Below are positions 16,295 to 27,222 of a DNA stretch of 63,854 nucleotides, piece by piece. The stretch spans positions 1 to 63,854 of the forward strand of contig CALJZN010000068.1 of the NCBI GenBank assembly GCA_937983405.1, written 5' to 3'. The notes under the pieces were generated by a model, which saw nothing but the letters and a program-made list of their open reading frames with translations, was not told the origin of the DNA and made no database searches. Numbering within the stretch: the stretch's first letter is position 1; each line of letters opens with the position of its first letter. The translations under genes were made by a program, and so were the position numbers. Source of the stretch: an uncultured Paracoccaceae bacterium (GTDB taxonomy: Bacteria > Pseudomonadota > Alphaproteobacteria > Rhodobacterales > Rhodobacteraceae).

Positions 16295-17916
16295 CAGCCG
16301 CCCTCGCGCAGGCGGAAGCGCTGGATCTTGCCGGTCGGCGTCTTGGGCAGCGCGTCGGTAAAGACGATGCGGCGGGGATACTTGTAGGGCGCGATCACGG
16401 CCTTCACATGGTCCTGCAGGTTGCGCACGGTCAGCGCGTCGCGCGCCGTGCCCGGCGTCAGCACCACATGCGCCTCGACGATCTGCCCGCGCTCCTCGTC
16501 CGGGGCGCCGACCACGGCGCATTCCAGCACGTCGGGATGCGACAGCAGCGCCGCCTCGACCTCGGGGCCGGCGATGTTGTAGCCGGCCGAAAGGATGATG
16601 TCGTCGGTGCGCGCGGCAAAGTGGAAATAGCCCGCCTCGTCCTGCCAGAAGGCATCGCCCGTCAGGTTCCAGCCGTCGCGCACATAGCTGCGCTGGCGCG
16701 GATCGTCGAGATAGCGGCAGCCGGTGGGCCCACGCACCGCCAGCCGGCCGACCTCGCCGCGGGGCAACTCGTTCATCGCGTCGTCCACGATCCGCGCGAC
16801 ATAGCCCGTCACCGGGCGGCCGGTGCAGGCGGGGTGCGAATCGCCGAAGCGGTTCGAGATGAAGATGTGCAGCATCTCGGTGGCGCCGATGCCATCGAGG
16901 ATGGGCTTGCCTGTCCGCGCGATCCAGTCCGCGTAGACCGGGGCCGGCAGCGTCTCGCCCGCCGAGACGGCGGCGCGCAGGCTCGACAGGTCCGCCCCCT
17001 CGTCCATCGCCTTGAGCATCGCGCGGTAGGCGGTGGGGGCGGTCAGGCAGATCGTGGCGCGATAGCGCTGGATGTAGTCGATCAGGTTGGGCGGCGAGGC
17101 GGTCTCGAGCAGGCAGGCGGCGGCGCCGAAGCGCAGCGGAAAGATCGCCAGCCCGCCGAGGCCGAAGGTGAAGGCCAGGGGCGGCGAGCCCACGAACACA
17201 TCCTCGGGGGTAACGCCGAGGACCTCGCGCGCATAGCCGTCGGCGATGATGAGCAGGTCGCGGTGGAAATGCGCCGTGGCCTTGGGCTCTCCGGTGGTGC
17301 CGCTGGTGAAGCCCAGAAGCGCGACGTCGTCGCGCCCGGTGCGCACGGCCTCGAACCGCACCGGCCTGTCCAGCGCGGCGCGGTCAAGCTCGGCGTCGTG
17401 GTTGGCGGTGCCGTCGAAGCCGACCACGGTCTTGAGGAAGCGGCTGTCCTTGGCGCAGGCGACGAGCTCGTCCATCAGCCGCGTGTCGCACAGCGCCAGG
17501 CCGATCTCGGCCTTGTCCACGATCTTCGCAAGCTCGCCCTTGCGCAGCATCGGCATGGTGTTGACGGCAACGCCCCCGGCCTTGGTCACCGCCAGCCAGG
17601 CCGCCACCATCGCGGGGTTGTTGGCCGAGCGGATCAGCACGCGGTTGCCGGGCCTGACCCCGTAGTCGGCCACCAGCGCATGCGCCAGCCGGTTCGACCA
17701 GTCGGCCAGTTCCTTGTAGGTGCGCCGCCGGCCGTTCCCGATCAGCGCCGTGCGGTCGCCGAAGCCCCGCTCGACCATGCGGTCGGTCAGCTCCACCGCG
17801 GCGTTGAGGTATTCGGGATAGTCGAAGCCGGTGAGGTCGATCACCGGCCAATCCGCATCCGCCGGCAGACGGTCGCGGCAGAAGGTATCGACATGCGCGC
17901 TAGGTCCCAGTTTCAT
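16294..17916 (-). CDS. 2-aminobenzoate-CoA ligase (benzoate-CoA ligase family)
   Basis: A 540-aa adenylate-forming ligase that activates an aromatic acid with ATP and CoA. The phosphate loop is LGFTSGTTGEPKATAHFHRD, the A5 region is ILDGIGATEMLHIFISNR, the hinge is GWNLTGDAF, and the acylation Lys lies in LPKTPTGKIQRFRLRE. Overall pattern (DTFCRDRLPADADWPV near the N-terminus) matches the 2-aminobenzoate-CoA ligase/benzoate-CoA ligase group, and the operon-mate monooxygenase/reductase fusion makes 2-aminobenzoate the likely substrate. Salicylate is an alternative. It lies between the acyl-CoA dehydrogenase (15-base gap) and thioesterase (1-base overlap). Confidence 0.88.
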   Translation of the reverse strand: MKLGPSAHVDTFCRDRLPADADWPVIDLTGFDYPEYLNAAVELTDRMVERGFGDRTALIGNGRRRTYKELADWSNRLAHALVADYGVRPGNRVLIRSANNPAMVAAWLAVTKAGGVAVNTMPMLRKGELAKIVDKAEIGLALCDTRLMDELVACAKDSRFLKTVVGFDGTANHDAELDRAALDRPVRFEAVRTGRDDVALLGFTSGTTGEPKATAHFHRDLLIIADGYAREVLGVTPEDVFVGSPPLAFTFGLGGLAIFPLRFGAAACLLETASPPNLIDYIQRYRATICLTAPTAYRAMLKAMDEGADLSSLRAAVSAGETLPAPVYADWIARTGKPILDGIGATEMLHIFISNRFGDSHPACTGRPVTGYVARIVDDAMNELPRGEVGRLAVRGPTGCRYLDDPRQRSYVRDGWNLTGDAFWQDEAGYFHFAARTDDIILSAGYNIAGPEVEAALLSHPDVLECAVVGAPDEERGQIVEAHVVLTPGTARDALTVRNLQDHVKAVIAPYKYPRRIVFTDALPKTPTGKIQRFRLREGG

Positions 17917-17931
17917 CGCCCTCCCCCCCGG

Positions 17932-19071
17932 TCAGCCCAGCGTCGCCCGGGCGATGACCACCCGCTGCACGTCGCTTGCCCCCTCGTAGATGCGCAGCGC
18001 CCGGATCTCGCGATACAGCCGCTCGACCACCGCGCCCGACCGCACGCCGTCGCCGCCGTGCAGCTGCACCGCCAGGTCGATGACCTGCTGCGCCGCCTCG
18101 GTGGCGTGCAGCTTGGCCATCGCCGCCTCGCGGGTGACGCGGGCGGCGCCGGCGTCCTTGGTCCAGGCGGCGCGGTAGACGAGCAGGGCGGCCGCGTCCA
18201 CCGCCAGCGCCATGTCGGCGATGTGGCCCTGCACCATCTGCAGCTCGGCCAGCGGGGCGCCCTGCACCCGCCGCGCCTTGACGCGCGCCACCGCCTCGTC
18301 CAGCGCGCGGCGGGCGAAGCCCAGCGCCGCCGCGGCGACGGTGGCGCGGAACACGTCGAGCACCGACATCGCGATCTTGAAGCCCTCGCCCGGCCGGCCG
18401 ATCAGCGCCGCGGCCGGCACCCGCACGCCCGCGAACCGCAGCCGCGCCAGCGGGTGCGGGGCTATGGTGTGCAGCCGCTCGGCCACGCCGAGCCCCGGGG
18501 CATCGGCCGGGACGAGGAAGGCCGAAAGTCCCCTCGCCCCCGGCGCCTCGCCGGTGCGGGCGAAGACGGTGTAGAGGTCGGCGATGCCGCCGTTCGAGAT
18601 CCAGGTCTTCTCGCCCTCCAACACGAAGGCGTCGCCGTCGCGCCGGGCGGTCATGGTCGAGGCGGCCACGTCCGAACCCGACTGCGGCTCGGTCAGCGCG
18701 AAGGCGGCGATGGCGCGGCCCGCCCGCGTCGCCTCCAGCCAGCGCCGCTGCTCGGGCGTGCCAAAGAGCGAGATCGCCCCGGTGCCCAGCCCTTGCATGG
18801 CGAAGGTGAAGTCCGCAAGCCCGTCGTGGCGCGCCAGCGTCTCGCGCGCCAGGCACAGGGTGCGCACGTCAAGCCGCTCGCCTGCGTCCGCGGCGGTGGG
18901 GGCAAGCCAGCCATCCCGGCCCAGCGCCGCGACCAGCGCGCGGCAGGCGGCATCGGTGTCGGCGTGGTCGATGCCGCCCAGCGCGCCGGCCGCCCAGGCG
19001 TCGAGCGCGGCGGCGAAGGCGCGGTGGCGGTCCTCGAAGAACGGCCAGGCGAGGAAGGAGGTGTCGGCCAT
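17932..19071 (-). CDS. acyl-CoA dehydrogenase
   Basis: A 379-aa FAD enzyme of the acyl-CoA dehydrogenase family, about the usual 380 aa. FAD/substrate signatures are [20 protein letters not shown] and [11 protein letters not shown]. The catalytic base is the Glu of [18 protein letters not shown] near the C-terminus, as in short/medium-chain enzymes, and the mid-domain is [35 protein letters not shown] is taken as the start; a longer in-frame extension would run through the crotonase stop. In the operon it would oxidise a ring-derived or alicyclic CoA thioester, handing electrons to ETF. Confidence 0.9.
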   Translation of the reverse strand: MADTSFLAWPFFEDRHRAFAAALDAWAAGALGGIDHADTDAACRALVAALGRDGWLAPTAADAGERLDVRTLCLARETLARHDGLADFTFAMQGLGTGAISLFGTPEQRRWLEATRAGRAIAAFALTEPQSGSDVAASTMTARRDGDAFVLEGEKTWISNGGIADLYTVFARTGEAPGARGLSAFLVPADAPGLGVAERLHTIAPHPLARLRFAGVRVPAAALIGRPGEGFKIAMSVLDVFRATVAAAALGFARRALDEAVARVKARRVQGAPLAELQMVQGHIADMALAVDAAALLVYRAAWTKDAGAARVTREAAMAKLHATEAAQQVIDLAVQLHGGDGVRSGAVVERLYREIRALRIYEGASDVQRVVIARATLG

Positions 19072-19078
19072 GGCGCGC

Positions 19079-19888
19079 TCAGTTGCCCTCGAACAGCGGT
19101 TTCGCATGCGCGACGAAGGCGTCATAGGCGCGGCGGAAATCCTGCGTCTGCATGCAGATCGCCTGCGCCTGCGCCTCGGCCTCGATGGCCTGTTCGGGCG
19201 TCATGGTCCATTCGTGCACCAGCTGCGTCTTGGTCATCATATGGGCGAAGGTCGGCCCCTCGGCCAGCGTGCGGGCCAGGGCCAGGGCCTCGGCCTCCAG
19301 CGCCTCGGGCGCCACGAGGCGGTTGAAGAAGCCCCAGGCCGCACCCTCCTCGGCCGTCATCACCCGCCCCGTGAACAGCAGCTCCGCCGCCCGCCCCTGC
19401 CCGATGAGGCGCGGCAGCATCGCGCAGGCCCCCATGTCGCAGCCCGCCAGCCCGACGCGCGTGAACAGGAAGGCGGTTCTCGCCCCCGGCGTGCCCAACC
19501 GCAGGTCGGCCGCCATGGCGATGATCGCCCCGGCGCCGACGCAGACGCCATCGACCGCCGCGATCACCGGCTTGCCGCAGCCGAGCATCGCCTTCACGAG
19601 GTCGCCGGTCATCCGGGTGAAGGCCAGAAGCCCCTTCATGTCGCGCGTCGTCAGCGGCCCGATGATCTCGTGCACATCCCCGCCCGAGCAGAAGTTGCCG
19701 CCGTTCGGGGCGAACACCACCGCCTTCACGTCCTCGGCCAAGACCAGCGCGCGGAACCAGTCGCGCAGCTCGGCATAGCTGTCGAAGGTGAGCGGGTTCT
19801 TCCGCTCGGGCCGGGTCAGCCGCAGGGTGGCGATGGCCCCTTCGATGTCGCAGCGGAAATGCTCCACGGGCCGCCCCGCCATGGTCAT
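19079..19888 (-). CDS. crotonase-family protein lacking both hydratase glutamates
   Basis: A 269-aa crotonase-fold protein. The CoA-binding and oxyanion regions are present ([35 protein letters not shown]). In canonical enoyl-CoA hydratase two Glu residues act (Glu144 and Glu164 of the rat enzyme). By alignment of GGGCELAM with GAGAIIAM and of PEILLG with the FTRVGL region, both are replaced here (Ile122 and about Arg144). An Asp-containing segment, [16 protein letters not shown], follows. Simple hydration is therefore doubtful, and a ring-opening hydrolase or isomerase role in aminobenzoate degradation is plausible. It overlaps the MarR gene by four bases and precedes the dehydrogenase by seven. 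Confidence 0.85.
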   Translation of the reverse strand: MTMAGRPVEHFRCDIEGAIATLRLTRPERKNPLTFDSYAELRDWFRALVLAEDVKAVVFAPNGGNFCSGGDVHEIIGPLTTRDMKGLLAFTRMTGDLVKAMLGCGKPVIAAVDGVCVGAGAIIAMAADLRLGTPGARTAFLFTRVGLAGCDMGACAMLPRLIGQGRAAELLFTGRVMTAEEGAAWGFFNRLVAPEALEAEALALARTLAEGPTFAHMMTKTQLVHEWTMTPEQAIEAEAQAQAICMQTQDFRRAYDAFVAHAKPLFEGN

Positions 19889-20379
19889 GCGCGCTCTCCT
19901 TGCCGTTCGATGTGCCGTTCGATCCCCGCCGCGATCCGGTCCAGCGCGGCCGTCATCTCCGCCGCCGTCGCGGCGTCCACCTCTGCCAGGAGCCCGTCGA
20001 TCCAGCGCTCATGCGCCGCGGCGAGCCCCTCGAAATGCGCCCTTCCCTCGGGCGTGAGCCGCACCAGCGTCGCCCGGCGGTCGCCCGCGACCGGAACGCG
20101 CTCGACCCGCCCTTCGTCCACCAGCTTGTCCACGATCCCGGTGACGTTGCCGTTCGACACCTTCAGCACCCCCGAGATGCCCGACATCTTCAGCCCCCCG
20201 GGGGCGCGGTAGAGCGCGGCCATCACGTCGAACCGCGGCAGGGTCGAGCCGTGGCCGTCGCGCAGCCGCTCGCGCAGGACGGCCTCGATCCGGTGCGACA
20301 CCTTGAGCAGCCGCAGCCACAGCCGCAGCCGCGCCTTCGACAGCGCCACCGCCTCGGCGGGGCGGACATCGGCGCTCAT
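19885..20379 (-). CDS. MarR-family transcriptional regulator of the aminobenzoate operon
   Basis: A 164-aa winged-helix regulator. Features are [65 protein letters not shown], covering the recognition helix ([12 protein letters not shown]) and the wing with the DRR motif. MarR proteins of aromatic-CoA operons usually bind the CoA thioester and then release DNA. The gene sits inside the operon, overlapping the SDR and crotonase genes by four bases each, so repression would be autoregulated. The 7-4-7 palindrome at 23439-23456 is the likely operator. Confidence 0.9.
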   Translation of the reverse strand: MSADVRPAEAVALSKARLRLWLRLLKVSHRIEAVLRERLRDGHGSTLPRFDVMAALYRAPGGLKMSGISGVLKVSNGNVTGIVDKLVDEGRVERVPVAGDRRATLVRLTPEGRAHFEGLAAAHERWIDGLLAEVDAATAAEMTAALDRIAAGIERHIERQGERA

Positions 20380-21094
20380 ATCTCGCCCCCCGAGACCGAC
20401 AGCGCATGCCCGTTGACCATCGCGGCGCCGGGCGAGGCGAGGAACAGCGCCGCCGCCACGACCTCGGCCGGGGCGATCAGCCGCTTGGTCGGGTTGTCCG
20501 CCACCAGCTGCGCCAGCGCCGCGGCGCGGTCGATCCCGCGGCGGCGCTGCACCGCATCCACCGCCGCCTGCCCGAGCGGGGTATCGACGAAGCCCGGACA
20601 GATCGCGTTGCAGGTGATGCCGGCCTCGGCCACCTCGAGCGCGACCGAGCGGACCAGCCCCAGCACCCCGTGCTTGGCCGCGGCATAGGCCGCAATCCGC
20701 GGCCCGCCCTTGAGCGCGGCGGTCGAGGCGATCGCGATCAGCCGACCGCCCGGCCCCATGCCGCCCAGCGCCGCGCGGAAGGTCAGGAAGGTGCCGGTGA
20801 GGTTGACCGCCAGCGTCGCGGACCACTGCGCCAGCGTCACCTGCGCCAGCCGCCCCGCCGCCCCGCCGCCGGCATTGGCCACGACCACCTCGAACGGCCC
20901 GTCCTCGAACAGCGCCGCGACCTGCGCCTCGTCGGTCACATCCGCCTGCCGGCACCGGATCGTCCGGCCCCGCGCGGTTTCCTCCAGCGCCTCGATCCGC
21001 CGGCCGGCGATGGTGACGGCATCGCCCGCATCGGCAAAGCCCTGCGCCAGCGCCCGGCCGATGCCCGAGCCGCCGCCGGTGACGAGGACGCGCC

Positions 21095-21098
<4 letters not shown>
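20376..21098 (-). CDS. SDR-family dehydrogenase of the aminobenzoate operon
   Basis: A 240-aa classical SDR: cofactor loop [24 protein letters not shown] motif in VVVANAGGG, catalytic Ser in [11 protein letters not shown], Tyr and Lys in YAAAKHG, and PGFVDTPLG after the active site. The C-terminal SGGE segment is typical. Probably oxidises or reduces a hydroxy/oxo alicyclic acyl-CoA formed after ring reduction; related SDRs occur in 2-aminobenzoyl-CoA operons. Four-base overlaps with the monooxygenase/reductase gene and with marR indicate coupling. Confidence 0.87.
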
Positions 21099-23392
<2,294 letters not shown>

Positions 23393-23418
23393 GATTCCCC
23401 CCTTGACGTGGTGGATCG

Positions 23419-23446
23419 AGGGTATGCCATTCTGGCTTTATTTCAA
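23419..23446 (-). promoter_or_regulatory. candidate promoter of the aminobenzoate operon
   Basis: On the minus strand TTGAAA (23446-23441), 16 bases, then TACCCT (23424-23419), placing a transcript start about 20 bases before the ATG at 23392. The -35 element lies inside the palindromic operator, a layout expected for repression. Confidence 0.45.
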
Positions 23447-23456
23447 GCCTGAAATA
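23439..23456. promoter_or_regulatory. palindromic operator candidate (MarR site)
   Basis: TATTTCA-AGCC-TGAAATA, perfect 7-bp arms with a four-base centre, in an AT-rich island of otherwise very GC-rich DNA. It overlaps the -35 element of the leftward operon that encodes a MarR protein. Size and symmetry fit a MarR dimer site. Regulation itself is inferred. Confidence 0.5.
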
Positions 23457-23522
23457 TCAAGGCGCCGCAGAATGCGCGGATGACCCGTTCCGTCGCCCCG
23501 GCGGCCGGGGCCCGTTGTGCGG

Positions 23523-24806
23523 CTAGCCCAGCAGGTCCGCCAGAACCAGGGCCATCACCTGCGCCGACTGCACCATGTCCTCGACCCCCACCCATTCGTC
23601 GGGCTGGTGCGCCAGGGTCAGCACCCCGGGGCCGTAGGCGATGCAGTCCTTCAGCCGGCCGATGCGATCGATGTGCTTCTGGTCGTAGGTGCCGGGCGAG
23701 GCGACATAGGCGGGCGGGCGGCCCAGCACCCGCTCGATGGCACGCGCGGTGGCGCGCACCACCGGGGCGTCGCGGCGGGCCATGACGGGGTGCACCTCGA
23801 ACAGGTCGCGCACCTCGTAGGCAAAGCTCGGGCGGCGGGCCTTCACGCGCTCGAGCAGCGCGGTCACCTCGGCCTTCACCGCGGCGAGGTCCTCCTCGAT
23901 CAGGAAGCGGCGGTCGATGACGATGCGGCAGCGGTCGGGGACGCAGGGCGCGGGCAGGCCGGTGTAGTCGGGTGGCTGCTCGGGCTCGCCCCCGTGGATG
24001 GCGTTGAGGTTGAGCGTGGCGCTGCGCGCCCCGTCGGGGACCACGGGCATCTCGGTGCGCCGGCCCGCCAGAAGGGGGAACAGCGTCGCCTCCATCTCGG
24101 CCAGCACCGCGCCCATGTGGCGCACCGCGCAGTCGCCGAGAAAGGGCATCGAGCCGTGGGCGATGTGCCCCCTGGTCTCGATCTCGGCCCACCAGACGCC
24201 GCGGTGGCCAAGGCAGATGCGGTCCTTGTCCAGCGGCTCGGGGATGATGACGTGGCTCACGCGCTCGGGCGCGAACCAGCCGCGCTCGGCCAGCCAGGCC
24301 ACCCCGCCGTAGCCGCCCGACTCCTCGTCGGCCGTGGCCGAGACCTCGACCGCGCCGCGAAAGCCCGGGCAGACGGCCAGGAACGCCTCGGCCGCGATCA
24401 CCGATGCGGCGATGCCCCCCTTCATGTCGGCCGCGCCGCGGCCGTAGAGGCGCCCGTCGATCACCTCGCCGCCGAAGGGATCGACCGTCCAGCCGTGGCC
24501 CACCTCGACCACGTCGTGATGGCCGTTGAAATGCACGCATGGTCCGGGCCCTGCCCCCTCGGCCCGCGCGATCAGGTTCCAGCGCGGATGCGCCGCACTG
24601 TCGGCCGGCGCGCCCTCGGCGCGGATCAGCGTGGTCCGGAAGCCCGAGGCCGCGAGCCGCCCCGCCAGCAGCTCGCAGATCTCGCGGTAGTGGCGCCCCG
24701 GCGGGTTCAGCGTGGGGATGCGCACCAGCGCCCGGGTCAGCCCCACCAGATCGTCGCGGCGCGCGGCGACCTCGGCCATCAGTCGGTCGGACAGGGCGGG
24801 GCTCAT
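23523..24806 (-). CDS. M20-family metallopeptidase (ArgE/DapE/ACY1 type)
   Basis: A 427-aa intact di-zinc amidohydrolase. The metal and catalytic residues are visible: CVHFNGHHDVVEVG (His, Asp), LYGRGAADMKGG (bridging Asp), ATADEESGGYGG (catalytic Glu-Glu), and a late His in GVLTLAHQPDEWVG. Between them lies the dimerisation domain. The length fits acetylornithine deacetylase or succinyl-diaminopimelate desuccinylase relatives, but the exact substrate is not clear; many such genes hydrolyse N-acyl amino acids. MSPALSDRLMAEVAARRDDL is chosen over an in-frame upstream ATG. It ends about 130 bases before the aminobenzoate operon and in the same direction; a functional link is unproven. Confidence 0.88.
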   Translation of the reverse strand: MSPALSDRLMAEVAARRDDLVGLTRALVRIPTLNPPGRHYREICELLAGRLAASGFRTTLIRAEGAPADSAAHPRWNLIARAEGAGPGPCVHFNGHHDVVEVGHGWTVDPFGGEVIDGRLYGRGAADMKGGIAASVIAAEAFLAVCPGFRGAVEVSATADEESGGYGGVAWLAERGWFAPERVSHVIIPEPLDKDRICLGHRGVWWAEIETRGHIAHGSMPFLGDCAVRHMGAVLAEMEATLFPLLAGRRTEMPVVPDGARSATLNLNAIHGGEPEQPPDYTGLPAPCVPDRCRIVIDRRFLIEEDLAAVKAEVTALLERVKARRPSFAYEVRDLFEVHPVMARRDAPVVRATARAIERVLGRPPAYVASPGTYDQKHIDRIGRLKDCIAYGPGVLTLAHQPDEWVGVEDMVQSAQVMALVLADLLG

Positions 24807-24920
24807 GGCCGAAGCCTTAGGTCGCGGCGACGCGCGGCGCAACGGCGGAATCTCCGGTAGCGGGGGATGCTGCACCTGCGCTAGGATCGCGCCGGCAACG
24901 GGCGGTCAAGGGGTGCGACG

Positions 24921-25997
24921 ATGGCGAGTTTCGATGCGGCAATCCGCGAAAGCCAGCGGCAGGTGGCCGAGGCGCAGGCCAGGATCACCTCGCTGACCAG
25001 CCGGATCGAATCGGCCCGGGCGCGGATGAAGTCGGGCGACGACATCGCCATCGACATCGAGACCGCGACGCTGGCCGACGTGCACCGACACACCGAGACG
25101 ATGAACGCCAACATCGCCGAGCTCATCATGGGGCTCGACGACGTGACCGCGGCCTTCAGCCGCGACTTCGACGCCATGCGGCAGAAGACCATGGCCGAAC
25201 GGCTGATCGGCCTGTTCGCGCGCGGCAAGGCCGAATCGATGCGGCAGGAGCGGCTGCGCAGCGCCTCGATCGACGACAAGCTGCAGGACCTGATCGCCAA
25301 GTCCGACATCATCGTCAAGCTGCTCCAGGGCCAGCTCGACATGCTCAACACCCAGAAGGCCAGGGTCGAGGCGAACCTGACCGAGACGCTGGCCGAGCGC
25401 GAGGCGACCGTCGGCACGCTGGAGGCGGTGCGCGCCGAGATCGCGGCGATGGACCCCCGGATCATCGAGCTCGAGACCCGCATCGCCTCGACCCAGGATG
25501 CCGCGGCGCGGACCCGGCTGGAATCCGAGCTGACCGCGCTGAACACCCGCCACAACGCGCTGGTGCAGCAGGAACAGGTGGAACTGGCGAAGAGCCAGAC
25601 GCTCGAGCGCTACATCGAGGCGGGCAAGACCTGGGTGGACAGCCTGCAGAACCAGGCGGCGACGCAGATGGTGCTGATCAACAAGCTGCAGACCGACACG
25701 CGCCAGCGCGTGATCCTGTATGACGCGCTGACCAAGTCGCTCAAGACCGCGCAGCAGCAGGATGTGGCGCACCGGATCAACGAGATCGGGGTGCAGACCG
25801 ACAAGGAGGCGCAGGCGGCCATGGCCGCGATCGGCACCGCCACCAACCAGCGCATGGCCGAGATGATGGAGGCGCACGAGGGCCACATGGTCTTTGCCCG
25901 CCAGATCCTCGAGGCCAAGGCCAAGGCCGACGAACGCTTTGCCCGCCGCTTCGCCGCCATCGTCGAGAAGCACGACAAGAACCTCTACGGGGCCTGA
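24921..25997 (+). CDS. coiled-coil cytoplasmic protein, weakly TelA-like
   Basis: A 358-aa, almost wholly helical soluble protein with heptad-rich stretches through most of its length (for example ESQRQVAEAQARITSLTSRI and ELETRIASTQDAAARTRLE). No signal peptide, membrane helix or catalytic motif is visible. The C-terminal half, with YIEAGKTWVDSLQNQAATQ and later KAKADERFARRFAAIVEKHD, recalls the layout of TelA/toxic-anion-resistance proteins, but I regard that as weak. It is the first gene of a seven-gene operon with a AAA+ ATPase, suggesting a scaffold or adaptor for that machine. Function unknown. Confidence 0.75.
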   Translation: MASFDAAIRESQRQVAEAQARITSLTSRIESARARMKSGDDIAIDIETATLADVHRHTETMNANIAELIMGLDDVTAAFSRDFDAMRQKTMAERLIGLFARGKAESMRQERLRSASIDDKLQDLIAKSDIIVKLLQGQLDMLNTQKARVEANLTETLAEREATVGTLEAVRAEIAAMDPRIIELETRIASTQDAAARTRLESELTALNTRHNALVQQEQVELAKSQTLERYIEAGKTWVDSLQNQAATQMVLINKLQTDTRQRVILYDALTKSLKTAQQQDVAHRINEIGVQTDKEAQAAMAAIGTATNQRMAEMMEAHEGHMVFARQILEAKAKADERFARRFAAIVEKHDKNLYGA

Positions 25998-26038
25998 GCG
26001 ATGGGCGATCCCGCGCCGAGGGACGGGGCGGAGGCATC

Positions 26039-27184
26039 GTGACGGGCACCCCCGATCCCGCCGCGCCACTGGCCGAGGACCACGCCGAGCTCTACGACGC
26101 GGCGGTCGCGCGGCGCTATTTCGCCAAGTTCGCGCGCATCACTGGCCATCTCGGCCGGGTGGCGGCCGAGCTCGAGGCCGAAGGACGGCTCGCGCGGCCC
26201 GAGATCCGGCTGATCGGCGGCTACCTCGACGCGCTGGGCCGCACGTTCCGGGCGCTGTCGTTGAAATATCTGATGACGGGCCGCACCGGGGGGCCGCTGC
26301 CGGGGCGGCTGGTGTTCGACCGCCGCGAGTCGGGCTTTCCCGTGTTCGCCGAGATCCTGAGCATGGCCAACGACGCCGCGCAGGCGGCGCGCCACCTCGC
26401 CAGCCTGCCCTCCGAGGCCGCGCTCAAGGACGCGATGATCCGCCAGATCCTTGCCGAGCGGACGCTGCCCACCCGGCTGCAGTTCGCCCTGTCGCAGCGG
26501 CTCTACTACGAGGCGCTGGCGGCGGGGGGGCTGTTCTGGGCGCGCAACGACCCCGAGGCGCTGTGGCGGGCCGATCTGCCCGGCGGCCGCCGCCTGTATC
26601 TGTTGTCCTGGGCGGTCTACGACAGCCAGGTCAACCTGCCGGTCCTCTACCTCATGGAGGTCGAGGATTCGGGGCGGCGCGCGCTGCCGCTCGACGAACG
26701 GCGCTGGCCCGAGGTTCAGGCGCATCTGATGGCGCAGTCGCTGGCGGGGCTGAAGCTGCTGACCATCGCCGACGGCTTCGACCGCGACTTTGCCGACCTG
26801 CACCCCAAGCGGCTGCGGCGCATCCATCTGGGACCGATGTATTCGCACGCCTTCACGCTGCAATCCGGGCCGATCCGCGAGGTGCTGGAGGAGGCGCGCG
26901 CCCCCGAGGGCGAGGACTGGGCGCTGGTCTGGACGGTCGAGGAGCTCGAGGCCGAGCGTGTGGAGACCGAGCGGCGCGGCCTGTTCGGCCGGGTCGAGCG
27001 GCAGATCTTCGCGCTCGACCCCTTCGCAGGGCGCGGCCCCGACACCGGCGCCACGCGCTGCGAACGCGCGATCATCCTGCCGCAACGGATCTACCAGGTG
27101 CTGGCGCAGCGGGCACCGGCGGGGTTCGCGCAGGTGCGCAAGTTCGTGGTGGGCCCCGGCGGGCAGGTGCTGAGCTACCGCTAG
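26039..27184 (+). CDS. conserved hypothetical protein of the AAA+ operon
   Basis: A 381-aa soluble protein I do not recognise. It starts with GTG, supported by a GGAGG five bases upstream; a 13-codon ATG frame just upstream ends on TGA overlapping this GTG, so translation may be coupled. The first 200 residues are helix-rich (VARRYFAKFARITGHLGRVA). The middle reads LYLLSWAVYDSQVNLPVLYLMEVEDSG, mixed strand and helix, and the end contains CERAIILPQRIYQVLAQRAP. No metal-binding, nucleotide-binding or membrane motif is seen. It lies 41 bases after the coiled-coil gene and 38 bases before the ATPase, so it is probably a partner of that complex. Confidence 0.75.
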   Translation: MTGTPDPAAPLAEDHAELYDAAVARRYFAKFARITGHLGRVAAELEAEGRLARPEIRLIGGYLDALGRTFRALSLKYLMTGRTGGPLPGRLVFDRRESGFPVFAEILSMANDAAQAARHLASLPSEAALKDAMIRQILAERTLPTRLQFALSQRLYYEALAAGGLFWARNDPEALWRADLPGGRRLYLLSWAVYDSQVNLPVLYLMEVEDSGRRALPLDERRWPEVQAHLMAQSLAGLKLLTIADGFDRDFADLHPKRLRRIHLGPMYSHAFTLQSGPIREVLEEARAPEGEDWALVWTVEELEAERVETERRGLFGRVERQIFALDPFAGRGPDTGATRCERAIILPQRIYQVLAQRAPAGFAQVRKFVVGPGGQVLSYR

Positions 27185-27222
27185 GGCCCGCGACGGGGCA
27201 GGAACAAGGGAGAGGGCGGGCG

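Noticed and set aside
24921-25997. Firm assignment as TelA tellurite-resistance protein
   Set aside because: Only overall coiled-coil layout is similar; characteristic residues could not be matched by eye.
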